This document shows positions 1-7,363 of a DNA stretch of 35,280 bases, piece after piece (positions within the stretch are counted from its first letter, which is position 1; each line of letters starts with the position of its first letter). The notes under the pieces were generated by a model. The model ran no database searches. It was not told where the DNA came from and saw only the letters and a list, made by a program, of their open reading frames with translations. The DNA comes from a virus: IMG/VR virus record IMGVR_UViG_3300043419_000158, positions 1 through 35,280 of that record; one strand, written 5' to 3'. Position numbers and translations under genes: made by a program.

Positions 1-375
1 TGTTGCTTGAGTTGTATCTACTGATAATACTAAATGATACCAAGCTGATGGGTCACGAAATACTTGAGTTGTTGCTCTGTAATCTACAGACCATCCTCCA
101 ACATTTAAAGTATCAGTAAGATTAAAATAAAATGAAAACCAACCAGAATCGTTATTTGCACTTCTAGCACTAAATATATATTGAGCATTTGAGCCACCTA
201 ATGCCCCTCTTTTTACCCATCCAGACCAAGTAAATGTTCTTTGATTTGTTGTGCTAGCAGGAGTTCTATTTAAATAAGCAGAAGCACTAGACCGAAAGCG
301 TAGGGAGTTGGTTAGGTTATATGCACCACCTTGACCAGATGCACCGATAAGTGGTTGAGAGTTAATAATGCTCAT
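1..375 (-). CDS. Receptor-binding tail protein, LamG-like N-terminal part (runs off left edge)
   Basis: The reading frame opens at an ATG at 375 and stays open to base 1, giving 125 residues. The start shares one base with the stop of the HNH gene before it (TAATG). The residues look like the first half of a concanavalin/LamG-type lectin domain: a short phage tail-type N-terminus (MSIINSQPLIG), then TFTWSGWVKRG and a later AWYHLVLSVDTTQAT segment. Such proteins normally continue with a strand ending NG.EVTAF and then FDGYLTEVNFIDGQALTPSSFGE. That continuation is found at the right edge of the window (33254-35280), so I take the two pieces as one gene of about 810 residues. Likely role: distal tail fibre or spike that binds a host surface glycan. 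The role is inferred from the fold; the split is seen directly. Confidence 0.85.
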   Translation of the reverse strand, partial: MSIINSQPLIGASGQGGAYNLTNSLRFRSSASAYLNRTPASTTNQRTFTWSGWVKRGALGGSNAQYIFSARSANNDSGWFSFYFNLTDTLNVGGWSVDYRATTQVFRDPSAWYHLVLSVDTTQAT

Positions 376-996
376 TATGCAGCCCTTCCAAACAAAGCCT
401 CAACAGGATTCCATTTTAACTTGTAGATTCTTGATCTGACTGTGTAGTAATTTACTCCAAGTTCTTCAGCCCACGCTGATAATGCTTGGGTTTTGTTGTT
501 TGCAGTTACCATAAAGTTCCTAGTAGTATTTCTAGCTTGTTCTTTTGCAGTTGCCCATTTACAGTTTGATGGCTCATAATTTCCATTAACATCAATTCTT
601 TCTAGACTCATACCATCAGGTCTTTTACCCATGTCATTGTAGAAATTATTGAAATCATGCCATTTTTTACAAACTATTATTCCTCTACCGCCATACATAT
701 TATAAAACTGTTGAGATTGGTCATAACATCTTCTTTTCATAGCAACCCATATTTTCCATTCTGGAGTCCATGATTTACCATGTTTTTTATTTAAATTACC
801 AAAATGTTCTTTATTAAGGCATCCACAAGATTTAGTATGACCACTTCTTAAATCATATCCAACTACTATCTTTTTATTTCCACAATCACATTGGCAAAGC
901 CATAAAGCCTTACCAACATGGTTAATACCATCTCTGGCTAAGACAGTTAATCTGCCATATTTATTTCCAAGAATATCTACTGGTTTTACCATTATG
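373..996. repeat. 7-bp direct repeat CATTATG bounding the HNH insertion
   Basis: CATTATG occurs at 373-379 and 990-996 (CATAATG on the coding strand). Removing the 617 bp from one copy to the other would join the tail-fibre stop directly to the receptor-binding start as a single TAATG. It may be a trace of insertion, or simply the coupling signal used twice. Confidence 0.5.
375..992 (-). CDS. HNH homing endonuclease (AP2/HNH type)
   Basis: About 205 residues from the ATG at 992, which overlaps the tail-fibre stop as TAATG; a start at 1019 is possible but would overlap that gene by 28 nt. The N-terminus has a zinc-ribbon-like part with CQCDCGN and SCGCL. The middle carries the typical motif run of phage HNH/AP2 endonucleases: YGGRGI, VCKKWHDFNNFYNDMG, RPDGMSLERIDVNG and YEPSNCKWAT. 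The C-terminal 45 residues look like a helix-turn-helix DNA-binding tail. Such enzymes cut an allele lacking the gene and spread by repair. The gene sits between two late genes with a TAATG at both ends and a 7-bp direct repeat (CATTATG at 373-379 and 990-996), so it looks like a clean insertion that keeps translational coupling. Family assignment is confident; activity is not shown. Confidence 0.85.
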   Translation of the reverse strand: MVKPVDILGNKYGRLTVLARDGINHVGKALWLCQCDCGNKKIVVGYDLRSGHTKSCGCLNKEHFGNLNKKHGKSWTPEWKIWVAMKRRCYDQSQQFYNMYGGRGIIVCKKWHDFNNFYNDMGKRPDGMSLERIDVNGNYEPSNCKWATAKEQARNTTRNFMVTANNKTQALSAWAEELGVNYYTVRSRIYKLKWNPVEALFGRAA

Positions 997-1933
997 AATA
1001 ATTGGCTGTAAATACGCAATGAATTGATCCTGTTGTTCTAACAATATAATCTATACGATCAATTGCGTTAGGACTTGTACTGAGTGTAGGTGCTGTGCCA
1101 CCGATAAAATCGTACTGTGAGCCATACGCTAGAGTCCTAGAGCCTGTACCATCTTGCACTATAAAAATAGAACCAGACTGACCGGCAGTTAGGTTGCTAG
1201 GATTGGCTAGTGTGCGATTGCCACCAAGAGTAACAGAAAAGTTATTTGCCAATGCAAAGTCTGGAGTAATAGTAGCTCCATCTGTTAGTGTAGAAATTGA
1301 TCCACGCTGTGCAGCAGTAAACGACTGTGCAGAATTTAGTACAGCAATATTAGCACCAGACAAACTTGTAAATCCTTGAATATCTGCATCCCAAGATGCT
1401 GCTGTAGTTCCAGAAGTTAAAATGCAAGTAAGCACTACTGTATATGTTGGTAATACTGTTGCTACTAAATTGCTTCCAGACGAGTTAACAGTAATATTGC
1501 CTGTAGAGTTATTATGAATTTCAAATCTTTGTCCTGCTGTTAATGTAGAGGCAACAGGTAAAACTACAGTTTGTGTAGTTGTTCCAGTAAAGAACTGTAA
1601 ACAATTGCTAGAAACAGTCAGGGTTGTTGTTCCTGCTGCTGTAGCTGTTGTTGTGTATCCATTGGTAGCAATAGAGGCTGCTGCTAAAGAAGAAGCACCT
1701 GTACCACCATCTGCTACTGCTAGATCGGTAATGCCTGTAATAGACCCACCTGTGATCTTAGGTGCAGTCATGGTATATGTGCCATCACGAATACCATCTC
1801 CGCAGTCTCGGATCTGCGCCATCATATCGCGCATAGTATCGTTTACTGCTGATGGGAGCATCCCCTCTGGCGCACCATCTGGAGGTGATGCTGTGTTATT
1901 AGCAGGGGTTAGTGAGTATTTTGTATATGCCAT
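992..1933 (-). CDS. Tail fibre / phage collar-type protein
   Basis: 313 residues; ATG at 1933 with AAGGA six bases upstream. The N-terminus (AYTKYSLTPANNTASPPDGA, then PEGMLPSAVNDTMRDMMAQI) is a very common start of short tail fibres in podoviruses, in which PPDGAPEG and AVNDTMRDMMAQIRD are near-invariant. The rest is rich in Thr, Ser, Gly and Ala with alternating hydrophobic residues, as expected for beta-structured trimeric fibres. It includes VVLPVASTLTAGQRFEIHNNSTGNI- and SLTAGQSGSIF-like strands typical of fibre shafts and heads. It lies at the distal end of the tail-gene series, just before the receptor-binding gene from which the HNH gene now separates it. No enzymatic motif is seen. 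Function is inferred from N-terminal similarity and position. Confidence 0.85.
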   Translation of the reverse strand: MAYTKYSLTPANNTASPPDGAPEGMLPSAVNDTMRDMMAQIRDCGDGIRDGTYTMTAPKITGGSITGITDLAVADGGTGASSLAAASIATNGYTTTATAAGTTTLTVSSNCLQFFTGTTTQTVVLPVASTLTAGQRFEIHNNSTGNITVNSSGSNLVATVLPTYTVVLTCILTSGTTAASWDADIQGFTSLSGANIAVLNSAQSFTAAQRGSISTLTDGATITPDFALANNFSVTLGGNRTLANPSNLTAGQSGSIFIVQDGTGSRTLAYGSQYDFIGGTAPTLSTSPNAIDRIDYIVRTTGSIHCVFTANYS

Positions 1934-1945
1934 GATTTTCCTTAA

Positions 1946-3829
1946 TTACTCTGTTATTCCAAATGCAGCACCATAACCAAGGTTAAGTGCTTTCCGTTGC
2001 AATTCTTTACTAATTGGTTCTATGTTTGTTGTAGATGCCTTAGACATCAATCGTGCTGCTAATTTAGGGTCTAGCATAGAATCAACAAGCAACTCTCTTA
2101 TTTGGTCATCTGTACCATTGTAAAGCCAATTAAATGGTGATACCACCTTGTTTATTGCTGCCGGTACTTCTCCAAACATCTGTTTGCCAATGATTCCACC
2201 GATAACATTAGCTGTAGAAAGATTCTTAAATGTGTCTGATCCTGGCACTCTGCCTGATTTGTTTAGAACACCAGAATCTAAGTCTCGACCAACTCGTTCT
2301 ATAATCTTTACTTGCATCTGAGACATATCTGTCTCTTTTGCTGCTGCTCGGATAGCTCTAACAAAGTTAGGTTGAGAGATCATAAACTGACCAACATTAA
2401 TTGGATCAGGAATTGTAGAAAGAACTTTACCTCTAAAGCCTTGGGCTGCTTCTACTTTCTCAATATTTTTGCTTCTCTGAGAATAGACTCTTAGATAGTC
2501 TTTATATCCAGGCGCAGATGAATCAATTACATCATCTACAGAACGAATTACTTTTTCTAGTTGTCCTTTTGCTTGGCTGTATGCAGAACCTTCTTTATCC
2601 AAAAGTCCTTGTGCTGCTGCTCGTAGATCTTTGCGAACCTCATAAAGAGATCCAACTGTATCTGCTCTGTTTACAGAGTTTTTGGCAAAGTTCATAGCAT
2701 TTATAACTGTAGATCGCTTACCAGCATCAGAAGCCAAAATGTCATCAATTTGTTTGTTAACTACTAATGATATAGCCGACTGTATTTGTTGTGGTGTCTG
2801 TGTTGATGCAGCAAACGCAGACTCACGCATTGGCGCAGTAGCAGCTTCTCTGTTAGCAACAGCAATGTTAACCGCATCTTGGTCTTTAGCCAATCTGTCA
2901 ATAATAGCCATTCTTGCTTTATTAGCCTCAGATGCTTGTGCAACAAACTTACCTGTAACATCCAATGCGCGAATAGGTGTTTCTGCTGAGATTAAGCCTA
3001 CATCTCTGCTTGCTTGTGCTGTTGTAGGTGTGTAACCAGGTACTTGTGGCTGAAACTCTTGCATACGAGTAATAGCAGTTTCTGGTTTATTAGCTAACTG
3101 TCGTAATACATTGCCTGTAATTACTTCTCTGCCAGCCTCTGTAAATGGGCGAACAGTCTCTCGAATTGCTCTGCCTGCTGCTGGAATAGCTGTAGCACTT
3201 GTGCTAGGAGCTACCATGCCACCCAACATTGCCAAGCCTAATTGACCGCCTGCGCCAACATCTGCATATTCTCTACCAGCAGCCGATGCACCAGCACCAC
3301 CTACCGCAGCAGATGTTTGTAGAGGTAAGTTCTCAGTAAAGAACTTTTGTACAGCAGATGGTTGTGTCAATGCTGTTTTACCAGCTTGGTATGCTCTTTG
3401 AACCAATGCAGCAGGAGCAGCAACACCAGATACAGCAGAAGTAATATCCTGTATTACTTTTTCACCTTTGGTCTCTGCTTCTGGCAATCCTACTTGTGTC
3501 ATGCCTTTTTGTATAACTTGGCTAGGCATTTGTAATTTAGGAATTTCTGTTCCAGTTATTTTGCCAACACCACCACTAATTAAATTAATAAGCGTATTAA
3601 GTGCATCACCAGCAATAAGCGGTAATCCTGCTGCACCAGTTATTGCTGCTCTAGCAGTTAAACCTCTTTGGCGATTAAATTCTTCTAATAAATCTTTTGA
3701 TTCGCCTTTAGTTGTTGGCTCTGCAAAATAGCCTTCCATTAGCTTTTGTGCTTGATCTGGTGTAGTTCCTTCTGGAACTTCAAACCTAGCTATTCTGCCA
3801 TCAGGTAATTCAAATCTTGCTATTGGCAT
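1946..3829 (-). CDS. Putative internal virion / DNA-ejection protein (PDGRIARFEVPEGTT N-terminus)
   Basis: I place the start at the ATG at 3829 (627 residues): the stop of the gene before is at 3831 and an AGGAAGA ribosome site lies just ahead. An in-frame start at 3850 would cut into that gene. The first 40 residues (MPIARFELPDGRIARFEVPE followed by GTTPDQAQKLME) form a small domain common at the N-terminus of large phage virion and prophage proteins. A Gly/Ala-rich stretch (about residues 60-210) has hydrophobic helices that could insert in membranes, followed by a long, probably helical Ala/Lys/Arg/Glu-rich part. Together with its place among tail genes, this suggests a protein ejected with the DNA, as in P22 or T7. 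I cannot name a family for the whole protein. Confidence 0.6.
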   Translation of the reverse strand: MPIARFELPDGRIARFEVPEGTTPDQAQKLMEGYFAEPTTKGESKDLLEEFNRQRGLTARAAITGAAGLPLIAGDALNTLINLISGGVGKITGTEIPKLQMPSQVIQKGMTQVGLPEAETKGEKVIQDITSAVSGVAAPAALVQRAYQAGKTALTQPSAVQKFFTENLPLQTSAAVGGAGASAAGREYADVGAGGQLGLAMLGGMVAPSTSATAIPAAGRAIRETVRPFTEAGREVITGNVLRQLANKPETAITRMQEFQPQVPGYTPTTAQASRDVGLISAETPIRALDVTGKFVAQASEANKARMAIIDRLAKDQDAVNIAVANREAATAPMRESAFAASTQTPQQIQSAISLVVNKQIDDILASDAGKRSTVINAMNFAKNSVNRADTVGSLYEVRKDLRAAAQGLLDKEGSAYSQAKGQLEKVIRSVDDVIDSSAPGYKDYLRVYSQRSKNIEKVEAAQGFRGKVLSTIPDPINVGQFMISQPNFVRAIRAAAKETDMSQMQVKIIERVGRDLDSGVLNKSGRVPGSDTFKNLSTANVIGGIIGKQMFGEVPAAINKVVSPFNWLYNGTDDQIRELLVDSMLDPKLAARLMSKASTTNIEPISKELQRKALNLGYGAAFGITE

Positions 3830-3830
3830 T

Positions 3831-4991
3831 TTATCTTCCTGTGGTTTCAAAACCTAAAAATTTAATTCCTTTTGCTGATGGAATACCTAAATCTGCTGCT
3901 TTTGGTTTAGTTTTTTCTGCAACTTCTGGTGGTTTTTTAATGTCCAATCCTTCAAATGGGTCATAAATAACATTTTTTGGATTAGCATTTTGACGAATTG
4001 CAGCATCTGAATAGAATGTTTTTAATGTTTCAAATTGAGCTTTTTGGCTATTAATCAATGCACCAGCAGCTTGGTCAAACTTATTGCGTTGATCTGTTGT
4101 AAGTCTTGTTCCCTCTAAGGCTTTATTATATTGTGCCCTAATTGATTCTGGAATACCTCTAGCTTGTTCAGCAGAAGCATATTCTCCTTCTCTAACTGTA
4201 GATCCTGGATCAAGAATTTTCATATATCCAAAGATTTTTGACATATCTCCTGGTGCTGTATCAGGAGCAGAAACAATCTTACGATAAGCCTGCGATATTT
4301 CTACATAAGGTTTTGCTTGACCTAAAAAAGATGTTCTTAATTTATCATCTTCAGCAGAACTTTCAGATGCTAACTTTGTTTTTGGTAAATATTTGACAAT
4401 GTTAAGGTTGTCATCCATAAAAGCAATAGTATTACCAAGATCAACTTGTTTAAATTGTTTTTGTCCTGCTTTTGCTATTGATGCTTGTAGCTCTAAAAAC
4501 TTTAATGGATCTTGTCCAATAGCTTCTGGAATTATTGCTTCTTGCAATTTAGCATAATCAATAACTTTTTTAGGAGCTAATGGCATTGTTAATGCACTAA
4601 CAGTTTGTGGTGTTGGAATTTCACCTGTTTCTGTAGGAACAAGACCAAACTGAGGAACTTCTTTTGTAGCACCTTGAATAGCTGCTTGTAGTCTTTGTTG
4701 AGCATCTTGTTTTCTTTTGTACTCACTCAACTGAGAACCAATCAACATTTGCTTTAGCGTTCTGTCAAATGATTGGTTATATCCTTCCATGCCTGCGCCT
4801 AATGCGCTACCAAATAACTGTCCTGTGCTAATAGGCTCTCTTGTTCTGCCAGACTGTGCTAGTAAAGCAATAGCAGAATTTAACAAGGCTTGTTGTCCTG
4901 CATTGGACTGTATACGCTGTTGCTCGGCAGGACTAAGAATTTGCGAATAGTCTTGTTGCTGACCGAATAAGGTAGATAGATCAATTGCCAT
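3831..4991 (-). CDS. Virion-associated protein, unknown function (possible internal virion protein)
   Basis: 386 residues; ATG at 4991 after AGGATAAAAC. The N-terminus (LSTLFGQQQDYSQILSPAEQ) and the following segment ISTGQLFGSALGAGMEGYNQ look like proteins often seen beside tail and ejection genes in metagenomic podoviruses. It is predicted helical and rich in Gln, Lys and Ala. No signal peptide or clear membrane span is seen, and no catalytic motif. The C-terminal third is Lys/Pro-rich. It lies one base ahead of the next late gene and three bases behind the Ala-rich protein, so it belongs to the same transcript. The virion role is inferred from position alone. Confidence 0.55.
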   Translation of the reverse strand: MAIDLSTLFGQQQDYSQILSPAEQQRIQSNAGQQALLNSAIALLAQSGRTREPISTGQLFGSALGAGMEGYNQSFDRTLKQMLIGSQLSEYKRKQDAQQRLQAAIQGATKEVPQFGLVPTETGEIPTPQTVSALTMPLAPKKVIDYAKLQEAIIPEAIGQDPLKFLELQASIAKAGQKQFKQVDLGNTIAFMDDNLNIVKYLPKTKLASESSAEDDKLRTSFLGQAKPYVEISQAYRKIVSAPDTAPGDMSKIFGYMKILDPGSTVREGEYASAEQARGIPESIRAQYNKALEGTRLTTDQRNKFDQAAGALINSQKAQFETLKTFYSDAAIRQNANPKNVIYDPFEGLDIKKPPEVAEKTKPKAADLGIPSAKGIKFLGFETTGR

Positions 4992-4994
4992 GTT

Positions 4995-5696
4995 TTATCC
5001 TAGTAAAGAATTTGGATTTCTTGGTTTTTGTAAAGCCAATAAGTTGTATAAACCTGAGTAATCAACTGCGCCTTGAGGCATTTGTTGTCTACCGCCCATC
5101 TGCATTTGTGGATAGGCTTGTGCTTGTTGTTGCTGACCACCACCTAATAAACCACTAGCAGATCTAATTCCTTGAATAGCTTGCATTGGTGATATTTTTG
5201 TAGGTGCAGCTTTTGCTGCTGCTGCAATCTCTGCATCTAACGCAGCCATTTCTGTAGGCAATGTAGTAGCAGGCACATAATTACCGCCAGGAGATAAAAC
5301 AACTTCTGATGAATAATCAACTATTGGTGCGCCACCAGCTGTTGCGCCAACTGTTCCACCAAGCGTTGCTGTTCCTACTGGCAATCCTGTATTTGCTGCA
5401 CCGACCATGCCTGCTGTAGTTGCACCTTCTGCTAATGCTGCTGCCTCTAACGCTGCTGCTGCTTCGGCTGATGCTGCTGCTGCTGATCCTGCTGCTGCTG
5501 CCTCTGCTGTGGTTGCGCCTGCTAGAACTGCTGCATCTGCTGCTGCTGTATAGGCTGCTGCACCGGCTGCTGTCAATCCAACAGTAACCCATCCACCAGG
5601 TATTTCTCTGTTAACAAAAGTATCTACTTCTGATAAACCTTTGCCTATGGGTTGTACAACAGCTTTTTCAACTTGTTCTACGACTCCACCACACAT
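4995..5696 (-). CDS. Ala-rich small virion-type protein starting MCGG
   Basis: 233 residues; ATG at 5696 with AAAGGA seven bases upstream. The protein begins MCGG, then has a very long Ala/Glu/Thr-rich stretch (about residues 37-100) with a strong GCT/GCA-type codon run that shows in the DNA as CTG-like repeats near 5440-5540. A Gln/Met/Gly-rich segment near residues 185-210 is followed by a C-terminus ending PRNPNSLLG. The low-complexity helical region could cross or line a membrane, as in ejected proteins. MCG starts and such composition recur among podovirus core or tail proteins, but I cannot name a family. It is tightly packed between a GNAT acetyltransferase gene and the next virion gene. 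Confidence 0.55.
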   Translation of the reverse strand: MCGGVVEQVEKAVVQPIGKGLSEVDTFVNREIPGGWVTVGLTAAGAAAYTAAADAAVLAGATTAEAAAAGSAAAASAEAAAALEAAALAEGATTAGMVGAANTGLPVGTATLGGTVGATAGGAPIVDYSSEVVLSPGGNYVPATTLPTEMAALDAEIAAAAKAAPTKISPMQAIQGIRSASGLLGGGQQQQAQAYPQMQMGGRQQMPQGAVDYSGLYNLLALQKPRNPNSLLG

Positions 5697-5698
5697 AA

Positions 5699-6082
5699 TT
5701 AATCCTTTAAGTGTTTGACTGTATTAAAGCCAACAGTTTTATAACCTAGTCTCTCATAAAACTGTCTGGTTTTATCCATGTCTACTGCTGTTGTTTGTCC
5801 TAAATGCAAATCATCTGCACCCATATCTTTAGCCCATGTTTCTAGTGATTTTACTAGTTTAAGTGCCACTCTACTACCTCGATACTCAGGCAATACAAAG
5901 AACCCTAGATCGCTGACTCTTTTACGATTACTAAAGAAATACTCATGGGCTAGACCAGATATAAACCCAACAATTCTGTTGTGTTCTATTGCGATAAATC
6001 CGACTGCATTAGGATTCTTAAATAAATGTAGAATCTTGTGCTTTTCTGGTGTTGCGTATGAAAATTCTGCCTCGGCTACCAT
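5699..6082 (-). CDS. GNAT-family N-acetyltransferase; N-terminus and start uncertain
   Basis: At least 127 residues from the ATG at 6082. The GNAT core is clear: a strand VGFIAIEHNRIVGFISGLA, the acetyl-CoA-binding loop region LGFFVLPEYRGSRVALKLVK, and a C-terminal helix-strand (DKTRQFYERLGYKTVGFN) typical of the fold. The frame stays open upstream of 6082 for about 20 codons with a convincing GNAT first strand and helix (IIEKLTLHRLEEFFELVTK). The domain probably starts near 6139, where the preceding stop reads TGATAATAG and no ATG, GTG or TTG is present. Either a rare start is used or an ATG was lost. The gene sits among tail genes, so it may modify a virion protein or a host factor; the substrate is unknown. 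Confidence 0.75.
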   Translation of the reverse strand: MVAEAEFSYATPEKHKILHLFKNPNAVGFIAIEHNRIVGFISGLAHEYFFSNRKRVSDLGFFVLPEYRGSRVALKLVKSLETWAKDMGADDLHLGQTTAVDMDKTRQFYERLGYKTVGFNTVKHLKD

Positions 6083-6138
6083 CTTGGTAACCAGTTCAAA
6101 AAACTCCTCTAAACGATGTAGGGTTAGTTTTTCTATTA

Positions 6139-7053
6139 TCAGAAGAATCCACCACCTAATAATCCACCGAGTGCTGCACCGCCTAATGCGCCATAACCAG
6201 CACCGATTGATGGGAACGCTTGACCTAGTGCATAACCGCCTAGACCACCAGCAAGACCGCCACCAAGGATTCCTGCACCACGATTTTGGTAGGTAGGAGC
6301 ATTTGTAGTTTGTGTGCCATAACTTCCTAATGGAGTGCCATAGACCGATGACAGATAGCCTTGGAGTTGTTGATAGGGCAACTGTTGTCCGAACTGATAA
6401 CGAGCCAATTGCTCTTGTAGAGGTTGGGCAGCGATTGCCTCTTGCTGTGCGCCAACTTGGGCTAATGTCTGAGAAGGTAGGAATTGCTGACTGTAGAACT
6501 GAGGTGCTAAACCAGCTAACTGAGCCTGTTGTAACTGAGCCTGTTGCTGTAGCCCTCTTTCCTGTTGATACTGAGATCCAGCAATATTGGCTGTAATATC
6601 CCCTAGAGACCGCCCATAAGCCTCTGTAGCCGTTCCTAATGCTCGTTCCATAGATCCACTACCCAAACGACCAGACTTGCTGTAAAGGCTCGATATGCCA
6701 GGTAATACAGATTGGCTAAATTGTTGGGTTAGTGGGCGAGTAGCAGCCTCCATCATGGCTTGTTGGTAGGGGTTTGCATTTAAGAAACCACCAGCAGCCG
6801 TTTGTCCGACCTGACCCAAAGATGATGTATAAGCCTGTTGAGCCTGTTGTAGAACAGGACTCTGTTGGCGAGCAATAGCCTCTTGTTGGGCAATTGCCTC
6901 AGTAGTCGCAGCCGATGGGCTTACATAGGTTTGACCAGGAAAAAACTCTGGTTGCTGACCTGTAAGAAATAGACTCTGCGCCCTTTGCAAACCTTGGGTA
7001 AGGTAGGGCAATAGTGCTGGATCTACTGACGAGGTTTGGGTAGTTGTTGCCAT
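6139..7053 (-). CDS. Gln/Gly-rich virion protein, unknown function
   Basis: 304 residues; ATG at 7053 after AGGATAAAACT. It begins with a Thr/Ser stretch followed by DPALLPYLTQGLQRAQSLF, then LTGQQPEFFPGQTYVSPSAA, a pattern I have seen in conserved phage proteins encoded beside tail genes. The middle (residues 60-230) is a Gln/Ala-rich helical region. The C-terminal 50 residues are strongly Gly/Ala-rich (GAGILGGGLAGGLGGYALGQ) and look like a glycine-zipper membrane segment, similar in kind to ejection or internal virion proteins. Four bases separate it from the small protein before it. No enzyme motif is seen. Role is inferred from composition and place. Confidence 0.6.
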   Translation of the reverse strand: MATTTQTSSVDPALLPYLTQGLQRAQSLFLTGQQPEFFPGQTYVSPSAATTEAIAQQEAIARQQSPVLQQAQQAYTSSLGQVGQTAAGGFLNANPYQQAMMEAATRPLTQQFSQSVLPGISSLYSKSGRLGSGSMERALGTATEAYGRSLGDITANIAGSQYQQERGLQQQAQLQQAQLAGLAPQFYSQQFLPSQTLAQVGAQQEAIAAQPLQEQLARYQFGQQLPYQQLQGYLSSVYGTPLGSYGTQTTNAPTYQNRGAGILGGGLAGGLGGYALGQAFPSIGAGYGALGGAALGGLLGGGFF

Positions 7054-7057
7054 AGTT

Positions 7058-7363
7058 TTATCCTACGATGATGTATTGAAAGTTAAGGTCTGAATGACCT
7101 GTGTTTCTGTGCGTAATTGTTGCTGAACCGCTTGTTTGTGCAGAAATGTATAAATGTGCCATTTCTGCTGCTGCATGACTAGAAGTTGGTGTAAAAAGAA
7201 TGACTGAATCTTTGCCAATTCTGGCATCTGTAAGTGTTGTAGTTGCAGACGATTGTGTTAATGTAATTAAACCAGTATTGTTGGTTTTGCCATTCATAAT
7301 CCCATTGACTACCTCTGCTACACCCCTAGGATCGCTACCAAATGTGGGTAAAGCTCTAAACAT
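7058..7363 (-). CDS. Small conserved virion-type protein (GSDPRGVAEVVNGIMNGKTNN)
   Basis: 101 residues; its ATG shares a base with the previous stop (TAATG at 7363). The first part contains PTFGSDPRGVAEVVNGIMNG, a motif widespread in small phage proteins next to tail genes. The rest is beta-rich (TTTLTDARIGKDSVILFTPT, then LYISAQTSGSATITH and YIIVG). This pattern suggests a small beta-sandwich such as a fibre or decoration protein. It is translationally coupled to the gp10-like tail protein, so it is probably made in similar amounts. Family is recognised only from memory of similar sequences; function is unknown. Confidence 0.65.
   Translation of the reverse strand: MFRALPTFGSDPRGVAEVVNGIMNGKTNNTGLITLTQSSATTTLTDARIGKDSVILFTPTSSHAAAEMAHLYISAQTSGSATITHRNTGHSDLNFQYIIVG

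Noticed and set aside
1605-1976. Plus-strand frame over the tail fibre gene
   Set aside because: Shadow of the real minus-strand gene; no ribosome site and no protein-like pattern.
5440-5540. CTG-like triplet repeats, possible microsatellite or CRISPR-like array
   Set aside because: They are runs of Ala codons in a coding gene; no constant repeat/spacer pattern.
5317-5592. Ser/Arg/Cys-rich frame within the Ala-rich protein gene
   Set aside because: It is an out-of-frame reading of the GCT/GCA-type repeats of the real gene.
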